Shown in pieces: positions 36,466 to 45,594 of a stretch of DNA of 64,000 nucleotides (position 1 is the stretch's first letter; each line of letters opens with the position of its first letter). The DNA is from Gordonibacter sp. Marseille-P4307 (GTDB taxonomy: Bacteria > Actinomycetota > Coriobacteriia > Coriobacteriales > Eggerthellaceae). Where the stretch lies: the NCBI RefSeq assembly GCF_900604965.1, contig NZ_UWPD01000001.1, positions 248,001 through 312,000 on the forward strand, in the 5' to 3' direction. The notes beneath the pieces are model-generated. The model made no database searches. It saw only the letters and a program-made list of their open reading frames with translations, and was not told the DNA's origin. The translations under genes and the position numbers were made by a program.

Positions 36466-37449
36466 TTACCGGCAGTTTTCAACCAGCTCGTTCAGCACGC
36501 CGGGCATCGACAGCCCCGCGGCCTCGCACGCCGCCGGGAACAGCGAGGTGTCGGTCATTCCGGGCGACACGTTCACCTCGAGAACGCGCACCGCGCCGCC
36601 GTCCCAGATGCAGTCGATGCGGGCCAGATCGCAGATGCGGTAGGCACGGTACACTTCGAGGGCCGCCCGCTCGATCTCGGCGCGAATGGCCTGAGCGTCG
36701 GATTCGCTCTGGGCCAGGGACGCATTGCGCACCGGAGCGAAGTAATCCACATTCGTCGGATCGATGCGCTGCTCGGTGAGGTACAGCCCGCCGTTGGACA
36801 CGATCTCGACCGGAGGCAGCGCATAGGCGTCCCATCCGGTTCCGAGAATCGAAACGGCCATTTCAACGCCCTCGACCCATTGCTCGATAACCACCGCATC
36901 GTCGAAGGAGAGCGCGTCGAGAATGGCCTTTCCCAGATCATCCTGGCAATCGACGCGATGCACTCCGAGGGCCGAGCCGCCGTGGGCGGGTTTCACCGCA
37001 ACCGGATAACCTCCAATGACGCGCTGCTCGACCAAATCGAGCGCCGTCGCAGCGCCCATGGACTTGAACGCGTCGCGGGCGATGCAGATGCCCTGGGGCC
37101 ACGAGGCAACGGGAGCCTCGCCGGTGATCGCACGGTACGTCGCCATCTCGGAATGGAGCGAGTCTTTGTTCCAGGTGCGCTGGCACACGGATGCGGGGGA
37201 TCCCACGAAGGGGATGCCGACGAATTCGAGCAGGCTCTGAATGGATCCATCCTCTCCATGCTTGCCATGGAGCGCGTTGTAGCACACGTCGGGGCGCTCG
37301 CTGCGCAGCGTGGGAACGAGGTCCTTGTTGGTGTCGAGCGCAATGACGCGATGCCCCGCCTCCTCGAGCGCAGCGCACACGCGCTTTCCGCTGGACAGGG
37401 AGAACTCCCTCTCGAACGACGTGCCACCCATCAAAACCGCAACCTTCAT
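36466..37449 (-). CDS. ddl: D-alanine-D-alanine ligase
   Basis: A 327-residue ATP-grasp enzyme making the D-Ala-D-Ala dipeptide for peptidoglycan. It has VLMGGTSFEREFSLSSG, ALHGKHGEDGSIQSLLE, VAVKPAHGGSALGVHRV, IEQWVEG and LEVNVSPGMTDTSLFP. Length is normal. The start is directly after the stop of the aminotransferase gene (TAA-ATG), with AAGGAGG. Last gene of an operon that begins with serS. A hairpin (CGCGCC/GGCGCG around 36450) may terminate it. Confidence 0.93.
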   Translation of the reverse strand: MKVAVLMGGTSFEREFSLSSGKRVCAALEEAGHRVIALDTNKDLVPTLRSERPDVCYNALHGKHGEDGSIQSLLEFVGIPFVGSPASVCQRTWNKDSLHSEMATYRAITGEAPVASWPQGICIARDAFKSMGAATALDLVEQRVIGGYPVAVKPAHGGSALGVHRVDCQDDLGKAILDALSFDDAVVIEQWVEGVEMAVSILGTGWDAYALPPVEIVSNGGLYLTEQRIDPTNVDYFAPVRNASLAQSESDAQAIRAEIERAALEVYRAYRICDLARIDCIWDGGAVRVLEVNVSPGMTDTSLFPAACEAAGLSMPGVLNELVENCR

Positions 37450-38715
37450 TTAATCCTCCTTCAGAGCGCCGGCCTCGATGAAGGCGCGGTACAGCTCGAG
37501 TTTCTCTTCGATGACGGCGGCGAGGCGCTTGATGGCCTCGTCGATGTTTTCCGGGCTCTCGTAGCAAAACGCGATGCGCATGCTGTTGCGCCCGCGTTTC
37601 CCGTCGGGGAAAAAGCCGTCGCCCGGCGTGTAGATGACGCCCGACGCCAAGGCTTCCGCCAGCATGGACGACGTATCCACATACGACGGCAGCGTCACCC
37701 AAACGAAGAACCCCCCTTCGGGACGCGTCCACGTCGCCTCGGGCGGAAAGTACTCGTCAAGGGCCCGCAGCATGGCATCGCGGCGCATCCGATAGGTTTT
37801 CACGAACTTCTGCAACGTCTTCTGCCACGGCGTATCGCGGAAGTAGTGTTCGACCACCACCTGGTCGAACGAGCTCCCGCACAGGTCGGTTCCCTGCTTG
37901 GCCAGATTGATCTTGGAAAGCACGCCCGACGGCGCCGCCACCCAGCCGCAGCGCAGGCCCGGCGCGAACACCTTCGAGATCGTCCCCAAATACACCACAT
38001 CGTCGCAAAGCGCCTTCAAGGGAAGCACATGACCGCCGTCGTAGCGCAAACGACCGTACGGGTCGTCCTCGACCACGATGAAGTTGTACTCCTCCGACAA
38101 TTCGATCAGACGCTTGCGGCGCTCGGGAACCATCGTGACGCCGCCCGGGTTCTGAAAGTTCGGAATGGTATAGAGAAACTTCAAGCGGGGGTTGCCCTTC
38201 CCGATGCGCTCAAGCTCGGCCTCCAGAAGATCCATCCGCATGCCGGCTTCATCGAAGGGAATGCAGCGGATATCGGGTTCGTAAGCCGAAAACGCCTGAA
38301 GGGCGCCAAGATACGTGGGCCCCTCGGTAACGACGATATCGCCGGGATCCAAGAAGGTCTTCCCGATGAGATCGAGGGCCTGCTGGGCCCCCGACGTGAT
38401 GATGATGTTCTCGGGCTTGCAGCGGATGCCCTCGTCGCGCATCAGATCGGAGAACACCCGACGCGTTTCGATGCGGCCGTCCGTCCCTCCGTACTGCAGC
38501 GCCACCGACATCTCGTCCGACCACGCCGCCTTGACCGCCTTGCGCACCGCCGACTGGGGCAGCAGCGACACGTCGGGCATGCCGCCCGCAAGGGAGATGA
38601 TATCCGAACGATTGGCCGCGGCGAACAGATTGCGCACCGCCGACGGCCTCATCCCGGCCACGCAAGCCGACACCTTCTCGGTTGCGCGTTCGAACTTCAG
38701 ATGAGCGCTTGTCAT
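37450..38715 (-). CDS. PLP-dependent aminotransferase (class I/II, 2-aminoadipate-type)
   Basis: A 421-residue fold-type I aminotransferase. It has SLAGGMPDVSLLP, ALQYGGTDGRIETRR, IIITSGAQQALDL, PNFQNPGGVTM, VEDDPYGRLRYDG, and the PLP lysine in YLGTISKVFAPGLRCGWV. The C-terminal segment is GRNSMRIAFCYESPENIDEA. Relatives include LysN and multisubstrate aminotransferases; no N-terminal GntR domain is present, so it is not a MocR regulator. The start at 38715 overlaps the upstream stop (ATGA). In the same operon as ddl, an amino-acid role for wall synthesis is possible but unproven. Confidence 0.9.
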   Translation of the reverse strand: MTSAHLKFERATEKVSACVAGMRPSAVRNLFAAANRSDIISLAGGMPDVSLLPQSAVRKAVKAAWSDEMSVALQYGGTDGRIETRRVFSDLMRDEGIRCKPENIIITSGAQQALDLIGKTFLDPGDIVVTEGPTYLGALQAFSAYEPDIRCIPFDEAGMRMDLLEAELERIGKGNPRLKFLYTIPNFQNPGGVTMVPERRKRLIELSEEYNFIVVEDDPYGRLRYDGGHVLPLKALCDDVVYLGTISKVFAPGLRCGWVAAPSGVLSKINLAKQGTDLCGSSFDQVVVEHYFRDTPWQKTLQKFVKTYRMRRDAMLRALDEYFPPEATWTRPEGGFFVWVTLPSYVDTSSMLAEALASGVIYTPGDGFFPDGKRGRNSMRIAFCYESPENIDEAIKRLAAVIEEKLELYRAFIEAGALKED

Positions 38716-39125
38716 TGAAAACACCTTCTCATTGCGTCGTTTAAGCGGCGCTGCGCCTCTTTGGCGCAAGCCAGCGCGCACAGGTCGTCGGCGAAGCTCA
38801 CCTCGATGCGAGCCGCCCCCGCGTCCTCGTCGATCCAGCGCGTCGTTCCCGTAAACGACGCCGCATCGCACGATGAGCGCCTCACCTGCTCGTCGATGAT
38901 CATATGCTCCAACAGATGGGGAACCGACGTGTCCTCGATCACGGCGCCGAAGGTCCTCCCCTTTTCGTTGATACAGGCATGATGCGGGAGAGTCGGGTAA
39001 AAATCCAGAGCACGACGGGAAAGAATCGGTGTAGTGCAGCGCATGCCCGGATCGGGGACCGACACCTCGCACACGATCCGATCGCGTCGCACGGTAATAC
39101 GGTCGATCCTAACCGGACGGCACAT
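38712..39125 (-). CDS. small protein resembling the N-terminal domain of cyanophycin synthetase
   Basis: A 137-residue protein. Its middle matches in order the conserved features of the N-terminal domain of cyanophycin synthetase: Y-P-T-L-P-x-H-x-C, then a short G-containing loop, V-I-E-D-T, and HLLEHMIIDEQV (compare H-I-V-E-H-I-A-L-E-L-Q). A W-x-D-E-D stretch, a beta strand (ARIEVSF) and a C-terminal helix (ACAKEAQRRL) follow. Here the domain stands alone, without the ATP-grasp and Mur-ligase parts. It overlaps the genes on both sides (17 and 4 bases), so it is coupled. The comparison is from memory of the family, not a search. Confidence 0.6.
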   Translation of the reverse strand: MCRPVRIDRITVRRDRIVCEVSVPDPGMRCTTPILSRRALDFYPTLPHHACINEKGRTFGAVIEDTSVPHLLEHMIIDEQVRRSSCDAASFTGTTRWIDEDAGAARIEVSFADDLCALACAKEAQRRLNDAMRRCFQ

Positions 39126-40281
39126 CGGCGCCCTCCTCCCGAACCTCGGCCGGCTCGTCTGGAGCCTCGTCCGTCTCGCTTGGCACCTCGGAGGGCTGGC
39201 GCACGAACACGCTTACGCCCTCGCCCGAGGGGATCTCGGGCTCTCTGCCGGAAACGCGCTCCTGCAGCGTCGCGAATGCCCGGCCCATATCCTCCGTCAG
39301 CGTGGACAATGCGGTGTAGCTCCCTCCGTCGATAACCACAAGCTGGCGACGGTCGTCGCTGAAGTAATAGCGACCCGAGCCCTTCATGTTCCCGAAATCG
39401 AACGCGATGGTTTTCGCACCCTGGTCGATCGCATACGAATAGGACACGTCGTCAGACAGCTTGATGGAGGCGTCGTCGATGGCCACCGGGACGGAGGTTC
39501 CCTGCACGAACCACAGCCCCTTGAAGTCGGCGGCGTCGTCGTAGCGCCACCAGCGATTCCAACAAAACGCCGCAGACAGCACGATCAGCACCGCGCACGC
39601 AAGCGCGACGACGGCCAGCGTCATCTTCAGCGGAGTGAACGAGAACGGCATCCGGCGCTTCGTCGGACGCTCCTGCGACTCCTCCCGCAACCCGTCGATA
39701 ACCGACTCGCTCGATGCGGGAGCCGAAACCGGCTCGGAAGCCGAGGGGGGCTCCGACGCAGCTGGATCCCCGCCTTCGGATTCGCTATCGGGCGCAACCG
39801 ATTCAACCCGCTCAAACACAGGAGACGAAACGCCCTCCGGCCGTTCGGGCGCCTCGTGCTGCGAATCGGCGCGCGGCTCTTCGCTCGATGTGGACGCGGT
39901 CTGTCCCGGCGCTTCGCCAGCGCGAAGAGCCTCCTCCTGCGCGACCCTTTGCGCGCGGGTTTTCGACTGGGCGACGCGCGCAGAGGCGACGCTGGGTCGC
40001 TTGGACTTCGATCCTGATCCGGCAGCTGCCCCGACCTTGGGCTTTCTCGCCCGAACCGTCGGCTTCGCTTTGGAAGCCCGTTCCTGCTTGGACTGAGCAT
40101 CGGGTTCGGATGCAGGAGCAGGATCGGGAACCCCATCGGCGCGCTCCTGATCAGATGAACTCTTCGGTCCGCGAAAAACAGGCGTCGCAGCGGACGAACC
40201 GCTGCGACGCTTATGAACTCGCTTCGACGCATGCGAGCGCGATACCCGCTCTTCCGAGGCGCCTTCCCGTCCGTCAGCCAT
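39109..40281 (-). CDS. single-pass membrane protein with long charged N-terminal tail
   Basis: A 390-residue protein. The first about 200 residues are low-complexity, rich in Ser, Ala, Glu, Arg and Pro. One transmembrane helix (TLAVVALACAVLIVLSAAFCW) follows near residue 225, then an extracellular domain of about 110 residues (W-R-Y-D-D-A-A-D-F-K-G-L-W) and an acidic tail. The Lys/Arg-rich stretch before the helix suggests the tail is cytoplasmic. The start is ATG at 40281; TTG at 40293 is possible. Between serS and the small cyanophycin-like gene. Function unknown. Confidence 0.75.
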   Translation of the reverse strand: MADGREGASEERVSRSHASKRVHKRRSGSSAATPVFRGPKSSSDQERADGVPDPAPASEPDAQSKQERASKAKPTVRARKPKVGAAAGSGSKSKRPSVASARVAQSKTRAQRVAQEEALRAGEAPGQTASTSSEEPRADSQHEAPERPEGVSSPVFERVESVAPDSESEGGDPAASEPPSASEPVSAPASSESVIDGLREESQERPTKRRMPFSFTPLKMTLAVVALACAVLIVLSAAFCWNRWWRYDDAADFKGLWFVQGTSVPVAIDDASIKLSDDVSYSYAIDQGAKTIAFDFGNMKGSGRYYFSDDRRQLVVIDGGSYTALSTLTEDMGRAFATLQERVSGREPEIPSGEGVSVFVRQPSEVPSETDEAPDEPAEVREEGADVPSG

Positions 40282-40294
40282 GCCCTCAGCCAAC

Positions 40295-41572
40295 CTAGAC
40301 GGGCTCGATGACCTCGGTGCCCATGTAGGGAACCAAAACGTCGGGAACCTTCACCGAACCGTCTGCCTGCTGGTAGTTCTCCAGAATCGCAGCCATCGTG
40401 CGGCCCACGGCCAGCCCCGATCCGTTCAGCGTATGAACCAAACGCGAGCCCTTGAAGTTCTCGGGGTCGCGATAACGGATGTTCATGCGGCGCGCCTGGA
40501 AATCCTCGCAGTTCGAACACGACGAGATCTCCTTGTAGCCGTTATAGGACGGCAGGTACACCTCGACATCGTAGGTTTTAGCGGCAGAAAAGCCGATATC
40601 ACCCGTGCACAGCGCGATGACGCGATAGGGCAGGCCCAGCAGCTGCAGGATGTTCTCGGCGTCGGCCGTCATGGCCTCCAGCTCGGCGTAGCTCTCCTCG
40701 GGCTTGGCGTACTTCACCATCTCGACCTTGTCGAACTGATGCACGCGGATAAGACCGCGCGTATCGCGACCCGCGCTGCCGGCCTCTTCGCGGAAACAGG
40801 GGGTGAACGCGCAGTAGCGCAGCGGGAGGTCGGATGCCTCAAGCGTTTCACCGGCATGGATGTTGGTCAGCTGAACCTCGGCGGTCGGAATGAGGTAGAG
40901 GCCCTCGCGCGTGCGGAACATGTCTTCCTCGAACTTGGGAAGCTGGCCGGTGCCCACCATGGTCTGCTCGTTGGCCAGGGCGGGGCACCACCACTCCTTG
41001 TAGCCGCGCGAAGAATGCGTATCGGCCATGAAATTGATGATGGAGCGCTCGAGGCGGGCTCCGAGGCCGCCCAAAAGCACGAATCGGCTGCGGGCGAGCT
41101 TGGCGGCGCGCTCGGAGTCGATGATGTTCAGATCGGAGCCCAGATCCCAGTGAGCCTTGGGCTCGAAATCGAACTCGCGCGGCGTGCCCCAGCGGCGAAC
41201 TTCGGGGTTGTCGCTCTCGTCGGCGCCCACAGGCGTCTCGACGCTGGGCATGTTGGGGGTGGACAGAAGGATCTGCGTCATCTGCGCGTCAACCTCTTCG
41301 CGGGCGCAGGAGGCGTCGGCAAGCTCTTCGTTGATGGCGCGGACGCGCTCTTTGGCCGCTTCGGCCTCGGCGGTATCTCCCCGACTCATCAGCTTGCCGA
41401 TCTCTTTGGAAAGCGCATTGCGATCGGCCTGCAGGGCCTCTTCGGCCACGATGGCGCTGCGGCGGCGCTCATCCAGCTCGGCGAACCGCGCAGAGTCCCA
41501 TGAAGCGTTCCGGTTCTTCATCGCCTCGGCAACTGCTTCTTGGTTTTCGCGAACAAAGCGTAGATCCAGCAT
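40295..41572 (-). CDS. serS: seryl-tRNA synthetase
   Basis: A 425-residue class II synthetase charging tRNA-Ser. The N-terminal coiled-coil arm covers residues about 1-105. The catalytic core has motif 2 ([22 protein letters not shown]) and motif 3 ([19 protein letters not shown]). [14 protein letters not shown] is the conserved serine-site region. The start at 41572 has GAGGAG; an in-frame upstream extension to 41686 is not part of the family. The 238 bases before 41811 hold only promoter-like sequences (TATACT boxes for both directions). Confidence 0.97.
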   Translation of the reverse strand: MLDLRFVRENQEAVAEAMKNRNASWDSARFAELDERRRSAIVAEEALQADRNALSKEIGKLMSRGDTAEAEAAKERVRAINEELADASCAREEVDAQMTQILLSTPNMPSVETPVGADESDNPEVRRWGTPREFDFEPKAHWDLGSDLNIIDSERAAKLARSRFVLLGGLGARLERSIINFMADTHSSRGYKEWWCPALANEQTMVGTGQLPKFEEDMFRTREGLYLIPTAEVQLTNIHAGETLEASDLPLRYCAFTPCFREEAGSAGRDTRGLIRVHQFDKVEMVKYAKPEESYAELEAMTADAENILQLLGLPYRVIALCTGDIGFSAAKTYDVEVYLPSYNGYKEISSCSNCEDFQARRMNIRYRDPENFKGSRLVHTLNGSGLAVGRTMAAILENYQQADGSVKVPDVLVPYMGTEVIEPV

Positions 41573-41810
41573 CGCGCGCTCCTCGGGTTCGGCGGTCGCT
41601 GACGCGTCCGCAGCCTGCACATCGTAGCCCAGTATAGCGCAGGGACCACCGCCAAGAGCCAAGCGCGCGCCAAGCGGGCATACCAACTCCTTATCCTGCG
41701 TTTTGCGCCGCCGGGAACGTCATTCGCGAACGCTTAGGCTATACTGAACCGACGTAAAACCGACTCGCGCGCAAGCGGGACCAGCACCGAGGAAACCGAG
41801 GCATCGCACC

Positions 41811-42017
41811 ATGGACTTCGCCGAACTGTACCACTTCCTGTTCGAAACCTACGTCGGCATCGGCGTGCTGGTGCTGTCCGGCCTCGTTCTCAGCCTCATC
41901 GCCGCCGTGGTCATGGAGTTCAAGACGCGCAAGACCTTCGTCGACCGCGGTCCGCGCGCTGACGAGGACGAATGGTCGTTCTTCGACGACGAACAGGACG
42001 AGGCGAAGGACCGGTAG
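41811..42017 (+). CDS. small single-pass membrane protein
   Basis: A 68-residue protein. One long hydrophobic helix (YVGIGVLVLSGLVLSLIAAVV, residues about 14-34) is followed by basic residues (FKTRKTF) and an acidic tail ending near DEQDEAKDR. The charge pattern predicts the C-terminus inside. It lies 22 bases before the pyridoxamine-kinase-like gene. The family is not recognised with certainty. No strong Shine-Dalgarno; GAGG lies 16 bases upstream. Confidence 0.68.
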   Translation: MDFAELYHFLFETYVGIGVLVLSGLVLSLIAAVVMEFKTRKTFVDRGPRADEDEWSFFDDEQDEAKDR

Positions 42018-42039
42018 ACCCTTCGACGAAAGGCTCATC

Positions 42040-42927
42040 ATGACTGTTGAGAACGCATCCGGCACGCCCGTGCTCTACCAGCGCGAAGGCGACTACATCC
42101 CCCGCATCGCCGCCGTTCACGATCTCTGCGGGTACGGAAAGTGCTCTCTGGGCGTTGCCATTCCCGTACTTTCCGCCGCCGGCTGCGATGTCTGCCCCGT
42201 CCCCACCGGACTGTTCTCGTCTCACACCGCCTTCCCGGGCTGGTACATGCACGACACCACCGCCATCATGGCCGACTACACGAATGCCTGGAAGGGCATC
42301 GGCGTCGAGATCGATGCCGTGTACTCGGGGTTCCTCGGCGCCGCCGAGCAGGTCGAACGCATCCGCGACCTGTACGCCGCCCATCCCTCGGCACTACGCG
42401 TGGTCGATCCCGTCATGGCCGATCACGGCAAGGTCTACCCCACCTACACCCCCGAGCTGTGCCAGGCTATGGCCCAGCTCGCCTCCGAAGCGGACATCCT
42501 CACGCCCAACCTCACCGAAGCCGCCATCATCCTGGGTGAAGAATGGAAGGGCTCTGACATCGCCGATATCGAAGCCGAGCGCATCATCGACGCGCTGATC
42601 GGCAAAGGTGCCGGGCATGTCGTGCTGAAAGGCATCCAGCGCGAAGGCGAGCCGGTGATCCGCAACTTCGTCGGCGGCGTGGATTGCGATATGTTCCAAG
42701 TGAGAAACGAGTTCGTCCCCCACATGCTTCATGGGACGGGCGACCTGTACTGCTCGGTGCTGCTAGCGGGAATCATGGCCGGACGAAACCTGCGCGAAGC
42801 CGCCGCCTTCGCCGGCGAGCTCACGCGCGATGCCATCATCGTGTCCACCAAGCAGCCCCGCTTCCAGGAGCGCGGTGTGAGCTTCGAGCTGCTGATGGGC
42901 AAGATCGCAACCTTGCTCGCACGCTAA
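42040..42927 (+). CDS. pdxY: pyridoxamine kinase-like (PfkB/ribokinase family)
   Basis: A 295-residue kinase of the pyridoxal-kinase type, expected to phosphorylate pyridoxal or pyridoxamine for PLP salvage. Features are IAAVHDLCGYGKCSLGVAIP, VVDPVMADHGK, ILTPNLTEAAIILGE, and the anion-hole GTGDLYCSVLLAGIM with the catalytic Asp. Length is normal. AAAGG precedes the ATG. It follows the small membrane protein on the same strand. Confidence 0.86.
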   Translation: MTVENASGTPVLYQREGDYIPRIAAVHDLCGYGKCSLGVAIPVLSAAGCDVCPVPTGLFSSHTAFPGWYMHDTTAIMADYTNAWKGIGVEIDAVYSGFLGAAEQVERIRDLYAAHPSALRVVDPVMADHGKVYPTYTPELCQAMAQLASEADILTPNLTEAAIILGEEWKGSDIADIEAERIIDALIGKGAGHVVLKGIQREGEPVIRNFVGGVDCDMFQVRNEFVPHMLHGTGDLYCSVLLAGIMAGRNLREAAAFAGELTRDAIIVSTKQPRFQERGVSFELLMGKIATLLAR

Positions 42928-43015
42928 GCGGGCGCGCCCGCAACGGAATCGCCCCGATATGCGGAAAGGCCGTCGGCTCCGAACGGCGCCGACAGGATCA
43001 GATCTCGTCGGCGCA

Positions 43016-45256
43016 CTACGATCCCGTCGGGTGGCCCGGTCGCAAAAACGCAAGGAACAGAACCGTCAAAACCACGGAGAATACCAAAGGTACCAGGTCG
43101 TTCACCGAGGGAACGAGGCTTGCTCCCTGCGAGCTGAACCACACTGCGACAACAAGGCCGGCCGCAAGAACGGCGCCGCCGACCACCGCGCCCGCCACAT
43201 CGAAAGCGCGCGAGCCGCGAGACGCGACAAGCGCCTGGAGAAACGCGGCGCACACCCAGCTTGCCGCTTCGCACCACAGGGCGGGACTCGCGCCCAGAAC
43301 CAACGCGCGAGGAGCGGCATCGATCGAGGCGAAGCTCCAAAACGACACCGCATCCCAACCTGAAAGCGAACCCGTACCCAGGCAGGCCAGGCAAAACGCC
43401 CACACTGCCGAGAGAAGCCCCGTGGCCGCAGCAGACGAAGGCTTGAGGGCCGCGCCTGCCAGCAGGGGCGCAAGCTGCCCAAAGCCGAATCCTCCGAATA
43501 TCGGCGAGAACACCGCCACATTCGATGCCGCAACGCTTCCCGCGCCCTCGAAGCGCCACCAAACCAGACTGGCGACCAGAAGAGCGACGCCCATAAGCGG
43601 AGTCGCGCCGCAGATCAGCGCTATCGATACGCCCGCAAGCGCCACCACGGACCCGATTGGGGGACGAAACGCCGCCAAAGCCGCAGCCAGCGTTGCCGCG
43701 ATCAGCGACGCGGCAACGCCCTGAACGCTTACGCCCGACATGAACGGCATATTCGCCGCCGCCACATACGCGGTCGCACCCGAGGCGGCCGCCGCCGAGA
43801 CGCGTCCCGCAACCGAGACCACCCGATCGTTTATTCGAGCCCTCATGGGAATCCGATCCTTTCGCAGCTCCAGAGGCGGCCGGGCGAAACGCGCGGCATG
43901 CTGCGGTTCGGTTCGATCTAAATCCGAACAGCCCTCATCGAAACCGTCCCCGTATCCATACGCACCGTATCCGTCGCGACCGTCGAACCCGTCGGCATCG
44001 CCGTAACCGTCTAGAGCCTCGTCGAGCGTTTCGCCCTCGAACCCGGAAAGGGGGTGCCCCAGGGCATCGTGAACGACCAGCGACAGCTGGCGCTTCCCGC
44101 GCGCAGCATCGCCCATGAAGCGATCCATCTCCTCTGCGAAATCCGCAACGGTGTCGTATCGAGCCGACGGATCGGGATCGAGCGCATAGAACAGCACGTC
44201 GTCAACCTGATCGTCAACGTCTTCCCAGCAAAGCGAAGGGAGGATCAGCTCCGCCTCTTCGATGGCCGCTTCGGCTTCTGCCAGCGTCGGGGCGAAGAAG
44301 GGGTTGTCGCCCGCTATCATCTCGTAGGCGACCGACGCCAGGGACCACTCGTCGGTACGCGCATCAAGGTGAGCGCGCCGCATCTGCTCGAGCGGCATGT
44401 ACCCGATAGTGCCGCCGCCCGTCGTCCCTTTGCCCGACGCGTCCGCAAGCGTCGCCAGGCCGAAATCCGTCACTTTCACCTGGCCGTCAGCGTTGACGAG
44501 GATGTTGTCGGGCTTGATGTCAAGATGGAGAACGCCCCTTTTGTGAGCGACGGAAAGCGCTGCGGCCACCGCATCGAACACCGCCGTGGCCATGTCGATG
44601 GTGAGCAGGTCCCCGTATTCGCCAAGTAAACGCGACAGCGTGATGCCCTCGACGTATTCCATGATGAGGTACGCGTCCAGGCCGACCACCTCGACATCGT
44701 AAACCTTGACGATGTGCTGGTCATCGAGGCGCGCCGCGGTGCGAGCCTCGTCGATGCCCGGAATATTCGCCAAAGCCGAAGGTTCGTCGGACGCGGCCTG
44801 CCCGGATGGAACGGAGGCGGCCTCCCCCTCATCCGAGACGGCGGGCATGTGCATCGTCGCCGGCTCTGTCCCCCGTGCGCATCGGGTCGCGGGGCCCTCG
44901 TCTGCGGGCAAGCCCTCGGTACGCCCTTCGGACGGCGCGACGGTGCGCGAAACGGAGACCCCGGCCGGTTCGCTGTCGGAACCCCTTGTGCGAAACGGAG
45001 ATACGAACTCGACGATCTGGGGCTCGTTATCCTCGATGGCCTCCCAGGGAAGCACGCCATGCCAGCGCTCGCGCATCGGCGGCGCCTCGTCGGGTTGCCG
45101 GGCGCGCTGCGCATCCATCTCGGTCAAGTGAATGATCTTGATGGCGACTTTTCGCTGGATCCGAGGATCCCATGCAACCTGAACCGAGCCGAAGCCGCCC
45201 GTCCCGACCGTACCCAGCGGTCGGTAGCGACCCAATATGAGCGTATCGTCGGCCAC
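43016..45256 (-). CDS. membrane serine/threonine protein kinase with insertion
   Basis: A 746-residue Hanks-type kinase. The N-terminal domain has the Gly loop GTVGTGGFGSV (residues 15-25) and catalytic Lys39 in VAIK. A low-complexity insert of about 115 residues, rich in Glu, Pro and Ser, then separates Lys39 from the alpha-C region (EARTAARL). HLDIKPDN (HLD instead of the common HRD), DFGLATLAD and GTIGYMPLEQM follow. After the kinase come about eight or nine hydrophobic segments. So a kinase is fused to a polytopic membrane domain with no PASTA repeats. GTG start with AAAGGAA. Confidence 0.88.
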   Translation of the reverse strand: MADDTLILGRYRPLGTVGTGGFGSVQVAWDPRIQRKVAIKIIHLTEMDAQRARQPDEAPPMRERWHGVLPWEAIEDNEPQIVEFVSPFRTRGSDSEPAGVSVSRTVAPSEGRTEGLPADEGPATRCARGTEPATMHMPAVSDEGEAASVPSGQAASDEPSALANIPGIDEARTAARLDDQHIVKVYDVEVVGLDAYLIMEYVEGITLSRLLGEYGDLLTIDMATAVFDAVAAALSVAHKRGVLHLDIKPDNILVNADGQVKVTDFGLATLADASGKGTTGGGTIGYMPLEQMRRAHLDARTDEWSLASVAYEMIAGDNPFFAPTLAEAEAAIEEAELILPSLCWEDVDDQVDDVLFYALDPDPSARYDTVADFAEEMDRFMGDAARGKRQLSLVVHDALGHPLSGFEGETLDEALDGYGDADGFDGRDGYGAYGYGDGFDEGCSDLDRTEPQHAARFARPPLELRKDRIPMRARINDRVVSVAGRVSAAAASGATAYVAAANMPFMSGVSVQGVAASLIAATLAAALAAFRPPIGSVVALAGVSIALICGATPLMGVALLVASLVWWRFEGAGSVAASNVAVFSPIFGGFGFGQLAPLLAGAALKPSSAAATGLLSAVWAFCLACLGTGSLSGWDAVSFWSFASIDAAPRALVLGASPALWCEAASWVCAAFLQALVASRGSRAFDVAGAVVGGAVLAAGLVVAVWFSSQGASLVPSVNDLVPLVFSVVLTVLFLAFLRPGHPTGS

Positions 45257-45353
45257 GGCTTCCTTTCAGGTTTTTCTCATGGGCAAGCTCTGCGTTGACC
45301 CATGATACCGCATGCGCCGCCGCACCCGCTTAGCCAAAGCCCCGTGAAACGAG

Positions 45354-45386
45354 AAGGGGTCGCAAGCCCGAAGCTTGCGACCCCTT
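45354..45386 (-). terminator. hairpin terminator of tRNA-Leu
   Basis: A perfect 14-bp stem (AAGGGGTCGCAAGC and its complement, 45354-45367 and 45373-45386) with a 5-base loop, 10 bases after the tRNA 3' end on the minus strand. The T-tract is weak (CTCGTTTC). Confidence 0.85.
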
Positions 45387-45395
45387 GAAGTTCCA

Positions 45396-45482
45396 TGGTG
45401 CGGGTGAAAGGACTTGAACCTTCATGGGGTTACCCCCATACGGACCTGAACCGTACGCGTCTGCCAATTCCGCCACACCCGC
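45396..45482 (-). tRNA. tRNA-Leu (anticodon CAG)
   Basis: Acceptor arm GCGGGTG pairs with CACCCGC. The D-arm, an anticodon loop TTCAGGT between TACGG and CCGTA, a long class II variable arm (TGGGGGTAACCCCA) and a T-arm (GAAGG-TTCAAGT-CCTTT) follow. CCA is encoded in the gene. Class II structure and anticodon CAG identify leucine, decoding CUG, the usual favoured Leu codon in GC-rich genomes. Confidence 0.97.
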
Positions 45483-45516
45483 ATTGCCCGTTCGTCATTG
45501 ACGAAAGCGAGTACAG

Positions 45517-45545
45517 ATATTAACCGACTTCAATCCCCTTTGCAA
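45517..45545 (-). promoter_or_regulatory. tRNA-Leu promoter
   Basis: On the minus strand TTGCAA (45545-45540), a 17-base spacer, then TAATAT (45522-45517). It lies 35 bases before the tRNA. A TTCGTC-ATT-GACGAA repeat (45491-45505) sits in the 5' leader. Confidence 0.75.
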
Positions 45546-45594
45546 GGACAGATTGGGTTTCTTTCGCTCTGCACAAAACAACGACGGAGCTATC

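Noticed and set aside
36331-38718. 795-codon plus-strand frame opposite ddl and the aminotransferase
   Set aside because: Shadow; low-complexity His/Arg-rich product and no family features.
41573-41810. T-box upstream of serS
   Set aside because: No conserved AGGGTGGNACCGCG-like element; only promoter-like TATACT boxes.
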